A DNA stretch of 64,000 nt from Arsenophonus sp. (GTDB lineage: Bacteria > Pseudomonadota > Gammaproteobacteria > Enterobacterales > Enterobacteriaceae): assembly GCA_031446085.1 (NCBI GenBank), contig CP132901.1, positions 124,001 to 188,000 on the forward strand, written 5' to 3'. Of the stretch, positions 19,088-28,740 are shown piece by piece (the stretch's first letter is position 1; each line of letters begins with the position of its first letter). Under the pieces are notes generated by a model, which saw nothing but the letters and a program-made list of their open reading frames with translations, was not told the DNA's origin and did not search any database. The position numbers and the translations under genes were made by a program.

Positions 19088-20557
19088 TTATTTTTTCCAA
19101 AATGTTGAAGTAAAGAGTACGAGTAGAGTAAATATTTCTAATCGTCCGAGTAACATGATAATAATTAAAATCCATTTTCCTATAGGATTAATATGACTAA
19201 AGTTTTCTGCAACGCTTCCTAATCCAGGACCAAGATTATTAAGTGTAGCTATAACAGATGAAAAAGAAGAAAATTCATCTATTCCAGTTCCAATAAGTAG
19301 TATAAAACTGATAAAAAATATTAAACAATAAGCTGAAAAAAAACTCCATATTGCTTCAGTTGTTTGCTTTGGTATTGCTTTATCTCCCAATTTAATTGTA
19401 TAAATAGCATTTGGATGTACTATTCTTTTTAGTTCTATAGAACTTTGTAAAAATAATAATAAAATTCGGATTACTTTCATTCCTCCACCTGTAGATCCCG
19501 CACATCCTCCTATAAAAGAAGATGATAATAATAATGTTGGTAAAAAAAGTGGCCAATTTGAAAATTGTTCTGTTGAAAATCCAGCTGTTGTTGTTAATGA
19601 AATGACCTGAAACAAAGCATGATTTAAAGATTCTAATATAGAATTATAAACAGAATAATATGCAAGAATAATTGTAGTAATAATTATTAAGATCAATTGA
19701 AATATAATAAAAAAACGAAATTCTGGATCATTCCAATAAATTTTCATTTTTTCTCCTGATAATAATAAAAAATGTAGAGTAAAATTTGATCCAGAAATGA
19801 TTAAAAAAATAGAAATCACTATATTGATAATAGGACTATTAAAATATCCGATATTTTTATCGTGAGTAGAAAATCCTCCAATAGAAATTGTAGAAAAGCT
19901 ATGTGTTATAGCATCAAATAAATCCATTCCAACTATCCATAAAATAAAAGTACAAACTATGGTTAATAGTACGTATATTAACCATAATATTTTTGCAGTT
20001 TCTGCAATTCTAGGTAACATTTTATTTTTTTTAATAGTTCTTGAAACTTCTGCACGGTATAATTGTATGCCTTCCCCTATTCCTAACAAAGGTAAAATAG
20101 TTACAGCTAAAACAATTATTCCCATTCCGCCTAACCATTGTAACATTTGTCTATAAAATAATATGGATTTCGGTAATAAATCCAAATTAATTAAATTAGT
20201 AGCACCAGTTGTTGTTAATCCAGAAAACGATTCAAAACAAGAATCAGTAATATTTAAATTTAAATTATTAGAAAGTGCAAAGGGTAAGGATCCTATAGTT
20301 CCTAGTACTATCCAAAAAAGTGTAACTATTAGACAAGCGTCTTTAGGTTTTAATTGATATTTAATTTTATTATTTGGAACCCAAAGTGATAAACCGACAA
20401 TTAATATTATAAAAAATATTTTAATAAAAATATGTCCTTCTTGATCTTGATAAATAAAGGAGATTATTGCAGGAATTATCATAGTAATCGAAAATAATAC
20501 TATTAATAAACCAATAATACGTAATATGGCTCGAAAATACATAAATAATTTATCCAA
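19088..20557 (-). CDS. trkH: TrkH potassium uptake channel subunit
   Basis: TrkH is the membrane-spanning K+ channel of the Trk system; it works with the cytoplasmic NAD-binding protein TrkA, which is not in this window. The 489 residues (483 in E. coli) contain the four selectivity-loop repeats of the family. Examples are FSGLTTTGATNL, FSTISIGGFSTH, SLTTTAGFSTEQF and ATLNNLGPGLG. GGCAGSTGGGMKVIR is the conserved gating region. The protein looks complete. It is followed by hemG on the same strand; upstream is the 156-base spacer with the long palindrome before ubiD. Confidence 0.96.
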   Translation of the reverse strand: MDKLFMYFRAILRIIGLLIVLFSITMIIPAIISFIYQDQEGHIFIKIFFIILIVGLSLWVPNNKIKYQLKPKDACLIVTLFWIVLGTIGSLPFALSNNLNLNITDSCFESFSGLTTTGATNLINLDLLPKSILFYRQMLQWLGGMGIIVLAVTILPLLGIGEGIQLYRAEVSRTIKKNKMLPRIAETAKILWLIYVLLTIVCTFILWIVGMDLFDAITHSFSTISIGGFSTHDKNIGYFNSPIINIVISIFLIISGSNFTLHFLLLSGEKMKIYWNDPEFRFFIIFQLILIIITTIILAYYSVYNSILESLNHALFQVISLTTTAGFSTEQFSNWPLFLPTLLLSSSFIGGCAGSTGGGMKVIRILLLFLQSSIELKRIVHPNAIYTIKLGDKAIPKQTTEAIWSFFSAYCLIFFISFILLIGTGIDEFSSFSSVIATLNNLGPGLGSVAENFSHINPIGKWILIIIMLLGRLEIFTLLVLFTSTFWKK

Positions 20558-20663
20558 ATATTGCTTATAAAAGCATAAATATGATTTTTTTATTATATTT
20601 AATAATATTAGAAATTATTTAATTAGACAATTATATAATATTTTTATATAATAATTTCATTAA

Positions 20664-20701
20664 TAGAATAAATACTATTTACATAAATAGTATTTATTCT
20701 A
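20664..20701. promoter_or_regulatory. Perfect 38-base palindrome upstream of ubiD (possible operator or 5'-UTR hairpin)
   Basis: The left arm TAGAATAAATACTATTTA (20664-20681) and its exact complement (20684-20701) are separated by only CA. The element ends 12 bases before the ubiD ATG, just ahead of the AGAG ribosome binding site, in the spacer between divergent trkH and ubiD. A dimeric-repressor operator or a leader hairpin is possible. As a terminator of incoming plus-strand transcripts it lacks a T tail. Confidence 0.6.
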
Positions 20702-20713
20702 TATTAGAGTAAT

Positions 20714-22180
20714 ATGAAAAAATATGATTTAAGAAAATTTATTATTTTTTTGGAAAAAAAAAATAAATTAAAAAAGATTAATTTGTCTGTTGATCCATTT
20801 TTAGAAATGACTGAAATATCTTACAGAACATTAAAAAAAAATGGTCCCGCTTTATTATTTGAAAATCCAAAAGGATTTTCAATGCCAGTTTTGTGCAATT
20901 TATTTGGTAATATTGAAAGAATTTTAATGAGTATAGGCAAACCTGATCTCAGTTCTTTAAGTGAATTTGGTAAATTATTAGCTTTTTTGAAAGAACCTAA
21001 ACCGCCTAAAAATTTTAGTGATTTTTTTAATAATTGGTCAAAATTTAAACAAATTTTATATATGCCAACTAAAACAGTTTATTCTGCTGTTTGTCAAGAG
21101 CAAATATTTAAATTTGAAGAAGTTAATCTTTTTGATATACCTATAATGCATTGTTGGCCAAAAGATATAGCTCCTTTGATTACATGGGGTATTGTAATTA
21201 CAGAAAATATTAAAATGAAAAGATATAATTTAGGAGTTTATAGACAACAATTATTAAATAAAAATAAGCTTATTATTAGATGGTTACCAAATAGAGGAGG
21301 AGCATTAGATTTTATTCAATGGAAAAAAAAATATTCATTAAAACCGTTTCCAGTATCTATTGTTTTAGGTGCAGAACCAGCAGTTATTTTTTCTGCAATT
21401 GTTCCTATTCCAAATCATTTATCTGAATATTCTTTTGCAGGATTATTAAAAGGATCACGTTCAAAAGTAGTAAAATGTATTTCTAATAATCTTGAAGTTC
21501 CTGTAAATTCTGAAATTATTTTAGAAGGATATATTAATCCTAATGAAGTTGCTAATGAAGGTCCATATGGTGATCATACTGGCTATTATAATATGGTTGA
21601 TAAATTTCCTGTATTTACAGTTACACATATAACACAAAGAAAAAAACCAATTTATCACTCTACTTATACAGGACGTCCACCAGATGAACCTTCAATTTTA
21701 GGAAGTGTATTAAATGAGATCTTTGTTCCAATTATACAGAAACAGTATCCCGAAATTTTAGATTTTTATTTACCTCCTGAAGGATGTTCGTATCGTTTAG
21801 GAATTGTTACTATAAAAAAGCAATATCCTGGTCAGGCGAAATATATTATGATGGGAATATGGTCTTATTTGAAGCAATTTATGTATACTAAAATAATTAT
21901 TGTTTGTGATGAAGATATCAATGCACGAAATTGGAAAGATGTTATTTGGGCTATTAGTACTAGATTAGATCCAAAGAGAGATGTTTTAATTATTGAAAAT
22001 ACACCAATTGATTATTTAGATTTTGCTTCTCCTCTTTCTGGATTAGGATCAAAAATTGGATTAGATGCTACTAATAAACTTCCAGGAGAAACAGTACGTG
22101 AATGGGGTGAACCTATTTTAATGAAAAAAGAAATTAAAGAAAAAATTGATAAAATTTGGGAGAAACTATCTATTTTTTAG
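20714..22180 (+). CDS. ubiD: UbiD, 3-octaprenyl-4-hydroxybenzoate decarboxylase
   Basis: UbiD is the prenylated-FMN-dependent decarboxylase of ubiquinone synthesis; the cofactor is made by UbiX, not seen here. The 488 residues (497 in E. coli) keep the family stretches [15 protein letters not shown] and [15 protein letters not shown] (with the catalytic acidic residues). [14 protein letters not shown] lies near the C-terminus. In E. coli ubiD lies downstream of ubiB and the tat genes on the same strand. Here ubiD and ubiB converge with 18 bases between their ends, so this block has been rearranged and tat is gone. The 38-base palindrome sits in its leader. Confidence 0.96.
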   Translation: MKKYDLRKFIIFLEKKNKLKKINLSVDPFLEMTEISYRTLKKNGPALLFENPKGFSMPVLCNLFGNIERILMSIGKPDLSSLSEFGKLLAFLKEPKPPKNFSDFFNNWSKFKQILYMPTKTVYSAVCQEQIFKFEEVNLFDIPIMHCWPKDIAPLITWGIVITENIKMKRYNLGVYRQQLLNKNKLIIRWLPNRGGALDFIQWKKKYSLKPFPVSIVLGAEPAVIFSAIVPIPNHLSEYSFAGLLKGSRSKVVKCISNNLEVPVNSEIILEGYINPNEVANEGPYGDHTGYYNMVDKFPVFTVTHITQRKKPIYHSTYTGRPPDEPSILGSVLNEIFVPIIQKQYPEILDFYLPPEGCSYRLGIVTIKKQYPGQAKYIMMGIWSYLKQFMYTKIIIVCDEDINARNWKDVIWAISTRLDPKRDVLIIENTPIDYLDFASPLSGLGSKIGLDATNKLPGETVREWGEPILMKKEIKEKIDKIWEKLSIF

Positions 22181-22198
22181 TATTTAATAAATATTTTT

Positions 22199-23851
22199 TT
22201 AAATGTTATTACAATATGTTAAATTTTTAATTTCTTTCCAAGCATATTTTAGAAAAATTAAACTTAAAATCAAAAATATAATTGAAATTGTTTTCAAAGC
22301 AGATATGTATGAAAAAATAGAAGTAAAAAACATTACTACACTTATAGTAAGAAAAAAATAAGTTTTTGTTTTATTTTTTTCAATTTTAACATAAGTAAAT
22401 GAAAAATGATTTATACTATGGCATAAATATTGATTATATTTTAATGTATTATAAATAAAATTAGGAATTTCTGGAATTTTTTTGTTCCATGAAAGAAAGT
22501 TTTTATTATATGTATTAATTTTATTTTGATTTCTAAATTCAAAATTTAGCCATTTTTCTAAAAATGGTTTAGCAGTTTTCCATAAATTTAATTCCGGATA
22601 TATTTGTTTGCCTAAACCTTCTATATAGATTAGAGTTTTTTGAAATAGAAATAATTGAGGTTGAATTTTGATATTAAAATGATTTGCTATTTTAAATAAG
22701 TTTAATAATATATAACCAAATGAAATATCTTTAAATGATTTTTTAAAAATTGGATCAAAAATGTTTTCAATAGACGAAACAAAATTCTCTAAATTAATAT
22801 TTGAAGGAATTAAACTTTTTGTAATATTTAATTCAGCAATTTTATAGTAGTCACGATTAAAAAAAGCAATAAAATTTTCTGCTAAATATAATTTATCTTT
22901 TTCAGTTAAAGTTCCTATAATTCCACAATCTATTGCAATATATTTTGGATTATTAGGATTACTTTTTGAAACAAAAATATTTCCAGAATGCATATCAGCA
23001 TGAAAAAAATTATTATAAAAAACTTGTATAAGAAAAATTTTTACCCCTCTTTCTGCTAATAATTTCAAATTTATTTTTTCTTCTTTTATTTTTTTTATGT
23101 TTGAAATTGGAATACCATATATACGTTCCATCACTATAACATTTTTTCTACAATGTTTTAAATAAATTTTTGGTATATATAAAATATTGCTGTTTTTAAA
23201 ATTATTTCTTAATTTAATTGTATTAAATGCTTCATTAAGTAAATTTAATTCTTTAATTAAAATTTTTTTATATTCTGAAACAATATCTTTTAAATATATT
23301 TTTTTTTTTGAATATATCCAATTAAACCAATTTGCAAAAAGATACATCAAATTGATATCTATTTTTATTGTTTTTAAGATATTAGGTTTAATAATTTTAA
23401 TAATAATTTTTTTATTATTTTTTTTTAATTTTGCAGTATGAATTTGTGAGATTGATGCAGAAGCTAATGGATTTTGATCAAAATCGTCAAAATATTTTTC
23501 AATAGGATATCCGAATGAATTTTCAATTTTTTTTTTAGCTAAACTACCATCAAAATAATTAACTTTATCTTGTAATTTTTCTAAATTTAAGATCATTTTT
23601 TTAGAAAAAAGATCTTTTCTTGTAGAAAGCATTTGTCCTAATTTAATCCAAATAGGACCTAATTTTTCTAATGCTAAAAATAAACGTTTTTCTAAAGAAT
23701 TTGTAATGTTTTTCTTTTTAATCCAAAAAAAACTACTGCATATTATTCTTAATAAAAAAGTATTTTTTTTTTTTGGAATAAATTTGTTTAGTCTATAGTA
23801 ACAAATTGTTTTAATAATAAATAAAAATCTTTTAATTTCTTTTTTTTTCAA
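22199..23851 (-). CDS. ubiB: UbiB, ubiquinone biosynthesis kinase-like ATPase
   Basis: UbiB is an atypical kinase-like membrane ATPase of the ADCK/Abc1 family required for ubiquinone synthesis. The KxGQ motif IKLGQMLSTR (about residue 70) and the alanine-rich nucleotide loop ASASISQIH are present. So are the metal/ATP motifs FFHADMHSGN and AIDCGIIG. Two hydrophobic helices near the C-terminus anchor it. At 550 residues it matches the E. coli protein (546). ubiE lies upstream on the same strand, but ubiJ, which stands between them in E. coli, is missing from the 113-base gap. Confidence 0.96.
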   Translation of the reverse strand: MKKKEIKRFLFIIKTICYYRLNKFIPKKKNTFLLRIICSSFFWIKKKNITNSLEKRLFLALEKLGPIWIKLGQMLSTRKDLFSKKMILNLEKLQDKVNYFDGSLAKKKIENSFGYPIEKYFDDFDQNPLASASISQIHTAKLKKNNKKIIIKIIKPNILKTIKIDINLMYLFANWFNWIYSKKKIYLKDIVSEYKKILIKELNLLNEAFNTIKLRNNFKNSNILYIPKIYLKHCRKNVIVMERIYGIPISNIKKIKEEKINLKLLAERGVKIFLIQVFYNNFFHADMHSGNIFVSKSNPNNPKYIAIDCGIIGTLTEKDKLYLAENFIAFFNRDYYKIAELNITKSLIPSNINLENFVSSIENIFDPIFKKSFKDISFGYILLNLFKIANHFNIKIQPQLFLFQKTLIYIEGLGKQIYPELNLWKTAKPFLEKWLNFEFRNQNKINTYNKNFLSWNKKIPEIPNFIYNTLKYNQYLCHSINHFSFTYVKIEKNKTKTYFFLTISVVMFFTSIFSYISALKTISIIFLILSLIFLKYAWKEIKNLTYCNNI

Positions 23852-23964
23852 TTATCATCCTAAATGATATTTTTATATATTCTTTTAAAATATGATAATA
23901 GAAATATTATCATATTTTTTATAAATAAACAGATTTTATATAAATAAAGATATATTATTTTTTT

Positions 23965-24705
23965 TTATAGTTTGAAGCATTTATGCAAAGCTACTATTCC
24001 TCCAAATATATTGATATATGATACTTCTTGAAATCCAATTGACATTATTTTTTTTTTTAAAATATTTTGATTAGGATGAAGATAAATAGATTCAGCAAGA
24101 TATTGATAACTTTTACTATCATTAACGAAAATTTTACCGAGAATTGGTAATAAATAAAAAGAATAAATATTAAATATTTTTGATAAAAGTGAATAAGTAG
24201 GTTTAGAAAATTCTAATATTAATAATCTACCTCCAGGTTTTAAAATTCTAAAAATAGATTTCAATGCATTTTCTTGGTTAACAATATTACGTAATCCAAA
24301 AGATAAAACTATACAATCAAAATAATTTGAACAAAATGGTAAATTTTCTGCGTTAGCTTGAATATAGTATATATTTTTAATTATTCCTAAATTTCTTAAT
24401 TTTTTTCTTCCTATATTTAACATAATCTGATTAATGTCAGTTAATATAATTTTTCCTTTTTTTCCTATTTTTTTTGCGATTTTTATACTTAGATCTCCTG
24501 TACCGCTTGCTAAATCTAAAATCTTCATTTTATTTTTAATTCCAATATGTTTAATAGTATATTGCTTCCATATTCTATGTAATCCATAAGACATAATATC
24601 ATTCATGAAATCATATTTTTTAGCGACCGAGTTAAAAACAGAATCAACAAGTTTTTTTTTTTGTATTTTATTTATTTTTTTCAATTTTTCTATTTTTTTT
24701 TTCAT
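23965..24705 (-). CDS. ubiE: UbiE, ubiquinone/menaquinone C-methyltransferase
   Basis: UbiE performs the SAM-dependent C-methylation in ubiquinone and menaquinone synthesis. Motif I LDLASGTGDLSI lies near residue 65. The UbiE-specific signatures YDFMNDIMSYGLHR (N-terminal) and SFGLRNIVN...RILKPGGRLLILEFSKP are present. The 246 residues correspond to 251 in E. coli. The N-terminus is extremely lysine-rich. The neighbours are rmuC (40 bases upstream) and ubiB (downstream), as in E. coli apart from the lost ubiJ. Confidence 0.96.
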   Translation of the reverse strand: MKKKIEKLKKINKIQKKKLVDSVFNSVAKKYDFMNDIMSYGLHRIWKQYTIKHIGIKNKMKILDLASGTGDLSIKIAKKIGKKGKIILTDINQIMLNIGRKKLRNLGIIKNIYYIQANAENLPFCSNYFDCIVLSFGLRNIVNQENALKSIFRILKPGGRLLILEFSKPTYSLLSKIFNIYSFYLLPILGKIFVNDSKSYQYLAESIYLHPNQNILKKKIMSIGFQEVSYINIFGGIVALHKCFKL

Positions 24706-24744
24706 TTTTTAAGAAAATATTTTTTGTTTAATTTTAATAAAATA

Positions 24745-26073
24745 TCAATTTGACTTTATTATTTGATCTAAAAATTCTGAATTAATAGGACGTTTAATTC
24801 GAATCCCTAATTTTTTTAAATTTTCAGTTTGATTAATTAGATTTCCTTTTCCTTCTGCTAATTTTTTAATAATTGATTGATAATGCAATTGCGTTTTATT
24901 AAGTGTTTGCCCTAAGATTTGCATATCGTCAACTAATAATCTAATTTTATCATATATTTTTGAAGCACGTTCTGAAATAATTTTAGAATTTTGATTTTGA
25001 TTTTCGTAACACCATAAATTATTTATAGTACGAATTATAATCAATAAAGTAGATGGACAAACTAATAAAATATTATTTTTTAATCCTTCATCAATTAGTT
25101 CTGGTGCTTCATTTAGTGCTAATAAATAAGCTGATTCTATTGATATAAACATTAATACATAATCTAATGTATTTAATCCTGGTAATTCTTGATAATCTTT
25201 TTTACCTAATTCTTTTATATGATTTTTAATTGAATAAATATGTTCTTTCAATGCATGTTTTTTTATTTCTTCGTTTTCACTATTGAAATATTTTTCATAT
25301 GCTTTTAAAGAAATTTTAGAGTCAATAACAATATTTTTATTTTGTGGTAAATATATTATTACATCTGGTTGAGAACGACGATCAAGACTATTAATATTTA
25401 CTTGTGTTTTAAATTCATGTCCATTTCTTAAACCTGAATTTTCTAAAATACGAGATAAAATTGTTTCACCCCATGTTCCTTGAATTTTATTGTCTCCTTT
25501 CAATGCTTTTGTTAAATTGACAGTTTCCTGAGTAATTTTATTATTTAATTTTTTTAATTCATTAATTTCATAAGATAATTTATAATATTGATGTTCTTCT
25601 TTATTAAAATTTTCACATATTTGATTTTTAAAATTGCTTAATTGTTCTCTAAATGGGATAAGCAAGTGTATTAAGTTTTTTTCATTTTCTTTGACATATT
25701 TATTGTTATTTTTTTCAAATATTTGATTAGCTAAATTTTCAAATTGTATTTTTATTTTATTTTCATTGTTTTTTAATAATTCTTCTTTTTCTTTAAAAGA
25801 ATTTCGAGTTTCTTCTAATCTTGTTTTAATTTCTTTTAATTCTAATTCTTTATTTATATTATTTTTTTTTTGTATTTCTAGTTCTTTTTTTATATTTATA
25901 TATTTTTTTTCTAATTCTATATATTTTGTATAATTTCTTTGATAGTTTTCATTGATTAAATGTATTTTTTGTATTTTTATTTTTTGTTTTTTTATTTTTT
26001 TAAGAAGAAAAAATATTGCAATTGAAAATAGAGATTGTATTAACAATAATATGTTTATTGAATTAATATTCAA
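24745..26073 (-). CDS. rmuC: RmuC, putative recombination-limiting protein
   Basis: RmuC is a poorly characterised protein thought to limit inverted-repeat recombination and predicted to be nuclease-like. The 442 residues (475 in E. coli) begin with one membrane helix. A long lysine/glutamate-rich coiled-coil follows (about residues 25-200). Then comes the conserved globular domain with QGTWGE, DVIIYLPQNKNIVIDSKISLKAYE, and VCPSTLLIIIRTI; the DSK pattern resembles restriction-like nuclease folds. It leads the rmuC-ubiE-ubiB series, the same order as E. coli. Its retention in a tiny genome is notable because its cellular role is not firmly established. Confidence 0.93.
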   Translation of the reverse strand: MNINSINILLLIQSLFSIAIFFLLKKIKKQKIKIQKIHLINENYQRNYTKYIELEKKYINIKKELEIQKKNNINKELELKEIKTRLEETRNSFKEKEELLKNNENKIKIQFENLANQIFEKNNNKYVKENEKNLIHLLIPFREQLSNFKNQICENFNKEEHQYYKLSYEINELKKLNNKITQETVNLTKALKGDNKIQGTWGETILSRILENSGLRNGHEFKTQVNINSLDRRSQPDVIIYLPQNKNIVIDSKISLKAYEKYFNSENEEIKKHALKEHIYSIKNHIKELGKKDYQELPGLNTLDYVLMFISIESAYLLALNEAPELIDEGLKNNILLVCPSTLLIIIRTINNLWCYENQNQNSKIISERASKIYDKIRLLVDDMQILGQTLNKTQLHYQSIIKKLAEGKGNLINQTENLKKLGIRIKRPINSEFLDQIIKSN

Positions 26074-26132
26074 TTTTTTTATACCTTTAAATAAGTATTT
26101 ATAAGAATTTTATAAAAATAAAAATTGATTAA

Positions 26133-26648
26133 TTACATGATTAAATGAGTTAAAAAAGATCCTGGAGTTAAAATAATTAATGCCCATATCATTGCAGATA
26201 ATAAATTAAAGATTTGAAAAAAATGTTTAGGCATTGTATAAATACCTGCAATCATTGGTATAATTGCTCTAAATGGCCCAAAGAATCTACCGATAAATAT
26301 ACTATATTTACCCCAACGATTAAAAAAAAGATATCCTTTTTTAAAAAAGGATTCTGAAAAAAATTTATTCCATATTAAAATTATTTTTTTTTTGTAATGA
26401 TATCCAATCCAGTATGATAACCAATCTCCTAAAAAAGCTCCTATGACAGTTGCAAACCAAATTGGAAAAAAGGCAACTCCATTATTATTAATTAAAACAC
26501 TGATACTTATGAGTATCAGTGTAGATGGTAATATTAATGAAATAATTGCTAATGATTCTAGAAAAGATAATATAAATACAAAAAATATTATTAAATTTTG
26601 ATATGTATTAGCTAGTTTCAGAATATAGTTAAAAGTTATTGAAATCAT
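26133..26648 (-). CDS. DedA-family membrane protein (YabI-like), C-terminally short
   Basis: DedA proteins are inner-membrane, transporter-like proteins needed for normal envelope function and linked to undecaprenyl phosphate or phospholipid flipping. The sequence shows FLESLAIISLILPSTLIL, a glycine/aspartate helix GAFLGDWLSYWIGY, and the diagnostic GRFFGPFRAIIPMIAGIYTMP. By eye the best E. coli match is YabI (254 residues), but this protein ends at residue 171. It retains the DedA core and loses the C-terminal membrane segments. The end of the gene shows no homopolymer break, so it is probably a genuine shortening. It is 60 bases upstream of rmuC, with no conserved operon partner. Confidence 0.85.
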   Translation of the reverse strand: MISITFNYILKLANTYQNLIIFFVFILSFLESLAIISLILPSTLILISISVLINNNGVAFFPIWFATVIGAFLGDWLSYWIGYHYKKKIILIWNKFFSESFFKKGYLFFNRWGKYSIFIGRFFGPFRAIIPMIAGIYTMPKHFFQIFNLLSAMIWALIILTPGSFLTHLIM

Positions 26649-26883
26649 TAAAGTTAAAAATAATTGTATATTTTAAATGTATATTTTATAACATGTTTTT
26701 TGTTGTATATATATTCCTAATATTATATTTTAATTATTAAAACCAAACTATATGGTTACTTCTATAAATGTGATATATGTAGAAACAATATACTATTAAT
26801 TTTATTTTTATATTGAAATATATTTATTTTTATGTGATAAATATATAAATTTTTTTAATTTTAGAATATTAGGTATATATTAT

Positions 26884-27415
26884 ATGTTTTTTTTTTAAAA
26901 AAGAAAAAAAAGCATTATTTTTTTTATTTATTTTTATTATTTATTTATGCATAAATTCTATTTTTTCTACAAAAATAGAAGTAGGTTTTTCCCCAGGAGG
27001 TTCAGCAAAAAAAATAATTGTTAGATCTATTCAATCTTCATTAAAATCAATTAATCTTGCAACATATACTTTTACAAATTATTCAATTGCATCAGAGTTA
27101 ATTAAGGCAAAAGAAAGAGGAGTTCTTGTTAATGTTATTGTTGATTATAAAAATAGTAAAAATTATTCTTCTATTTTAAAATTTTTAAAAAAAAATGGTG
27201 TATTTGTAAAAATATGTAAAAAATATAGTATTATGCATAATAAATTTTTGATTGTTGACGGAAAAACAATAGTTACTGGATCATTTAATTATACATATAA
27301 TGCTCATTTACGTAATGCGGAAAATGTAATATATATTAGAAATAATTTTTATGTTTCTAAAAATTATTTAAAAGAATTTTATCGATTATGGAATGAATCT
27401 TATTTATTTTTTTAA
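26884..27415 (+). CDS. Secreted phospholipase-D-type endonuclease (Nuc-like); frame broken at a T10 tract
   Basis: The open frame up to 27415 matches the small single-HKD nucleases typified by Nuc of plasmid pKM101. It has EVGFSPGGSAKKIIVRSIQ near the N-terminus, a middle region ATYTFTNYSIASELIKAKERGV, and the catalytic motif MHNKFLIVDG followed by GSFNYT. The only upstream ATG (26884) is followed by ten T residues and a stop. Nine T residues would join it to the conserved frame and give 176 residues with a hydrophobic signal peptide, so the mature enzyme would be periplasmic or secreted. The shorter 60-residue frame from the ATG at 27233 keeps the HKD but loses two thirds of the domain. The neighbours give no functional hint. 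Confidence 0.8.
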
Positions 27416-27457
27416 GTTAAATATTTTTTATTGATAATTTTGTTTTTTATTCAATTT

Positions 27458-27542
27458 GGAGGAGTGGCCGAGTGGCTGAAGGCAGTGGTCTTGAAAACCA
27501 CCAATAGTAAACTATTCGAGAGTTCGAATCTCTCCTCCTCCG
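27458..27542 (+). tRNA. serT: tRNA-Ser (anticodon TGA)
   Basis: Acceptor GGAGGAG pairs with CTCCTCC, the D arm contains GGCCGAGTGGCTGAAGGC, and the anticodon loop CTTGAAA gives TGA. The long class II variable arm (AGTAAACT) and T arm GAGTTCGAATCTC complete the fold. The discriminator is G. CCA is not encoded. Confidence 0.97.
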
Positions 27543-27657
27543 AAGTTTGTGATATGTTTATTTATAAAACAATTTATTTACTATGAAATAGTATTCGCAT
27601 TTATTATATAAATCGCCTATTATATAAATATATTTTTATGTATGTTGGAATATATAA

Positions 27658-28086
27658 ATGAAAACTTTTAATGCTAAACTAGAAAATATAACTAGAAATT
27701 GGTATATTATTGATGCTGAAAAAAAAAAATTAGGTTATTTAAGTTCTAAAGTAGTACATTATTTAAAAGGTAAACATAAAGTTGAATATACTCCTCATGT
27801 AGATGTTGGTGATTTTATTATTATTATTAACGCGAAAAAAATTGTTTTGACAGGTAAAAAAAAAATAAAAAAAATATATTATAGGCATAGTGGTTATGTT
27901 GGTGGATTAAAAAAAAGAAAATTTAATGAAGTTATTTCAAAAAATCCTGAATATATTCTTCAACATTCCATTAAAGGTATGTTGCCAAAAGGTCCACTTG
28001 GAAGAATAATATATCGTAAATTAAAAATTTATTCTGATGATAGACATTTTCATAATGCACAAAAACCAAAATTTCTTGAGATTTAG
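27658..28086 (+). CDS. rplM: 50S ribosomal protein L13
   Basis: L13 is an early-assembling protein of the large ribosomal subunit that binds 23S rRNA. The 142-residue length is exactly that of E. coli. The sequence keeps [20 protein letters not shown], the [16 protein letters not shown] block, [10 protein letters not shown] and [10 protein letters not shown]. It is followed after 2 bases by rpsI, the usual L13-S9 operon. The leader contains two identical 12-base direct repeats (27602-27613 and 27618-27629). Confidence 0.98.
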   Translation: MKTFNAKLENITRNWYIIDAEKKKLGYLSSKVVHYLKGKHKVEYTPHVDVGDFIIIINAKKIVLTGKKKIKKIYYRHSGYVGGLKKRKFNEVISKNPEYILQHSIKGMLPKGPLGRIIYRKLKIYSDDRHFHNAQKPKFLEI

Positions 28087-28088
28087 AA

Positions 28089-28487
28089 ATGAATAACAAT
28101 AATACCTATTATTATGCAACTGGACGAAGAAAAAGTGCATCTGCTCGTGTTTTTTTAAAAAAAGGTGTTGGAAATTTAATAATAAATAAGAAAAAATTAG
28201 ATATTTATTTTCGAAGAAAAACATCACATTGTTTAATTAAACAACCTTTAAAAATAGTAAAAATGTTAGAATCGTTTGATTTATATATTACTGTAAAAGG
28301 TGGTGGTATTTCAGGACAAGTTGATGCTATTAGACATGGAATTACACGAGCATTATTAAAATATAATGAGTCTTTTCGTGCAATTTTAAGAAAATTAGGA
28401 TTAATTACTCGTGATTCTCGTATAGTCGAACGTAAAAAAGTAGGTTTAAGAAAAGCACGTTGTAGACCACAATATTCTAAGCGTTAA
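28089..28487 (+). CDS. rpsI: 30S ribosomal protein S9
   Basis: S9 is a small-subunit protein whose C-terminal tail reaches the P-site tRNA. The protein has 132 residues (130 in E. coli). It keeps [16 protein letters not shown], the [20 protein letters not shown] block, and the basic tail [17 protein letters not shown] ending in the universally conserved arginine. It is translated right after rplM and followed by a strong terminator, so the two form a complete operon. Confidence 0.98.
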   Translation: MNNNNTYYYATGRRKSASARVFLKKGVGNLIINKKKLDIYFRRKTSHCLIKQPLKIVKMLESFDLYITVKGGGISGQVDAIRHGITRALLKYNESFRAILRKLGLITRDSRIVERKKVGLRKARCRPQYSKR

Positions 28488-28523
28488 ATATAGTAGTTTT
28501 TTAAAGATAAATATTCATTTTAT

Positions 28524-28565
28524 TAGGTTTAATTAAACCTACCTCTTAATAAGAGGTAGGTTTTT
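28524..28565 (+). terminator. Terminator of rplM-rpsI, overlapping an alternative palindrome
   Basis: A 13-base-pair stem, 28535-28547 (AAACCTACCTCTT) with 28551-28563, encloses the loop AAT and runs into T residues. Its left arm is shared with a perfect 18-base palindrome, TAGGTTTAATTAAACCTA (28524-28541). The two structures exclude each other. The terminator is firm; the alternative fold as an antiterminator is speculative. Confidence 0.85.
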
Positions 28566-28740
28566 AGATTTATTTTTTTATTTTAAATATAACTATTTAA
28601 AATCCTACCTTAATATCTCTTGAACAAAGAGTATATCTATTACATTGAAAATATTTTTTTATTGATGATATTGATAAATATCAATTTTTTTAAAAATAAA
28701 AGATGATATATTGCTAAAACATTTTTAAACGGAGTATTTT

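Noticed and set aside
19959..20357. Two plus-strand open frames opposite trkH
   Set aside because: They are mirror frames of the conserved TrkH coding sequence with no motif of their own.
27233..27415. A stand-alone 60-residue HKD protein
   Set aside because: The same frame is open and homologous to Nuc nucleases for about 110 codons upstream, so this is only the 3' part of a longer gene.
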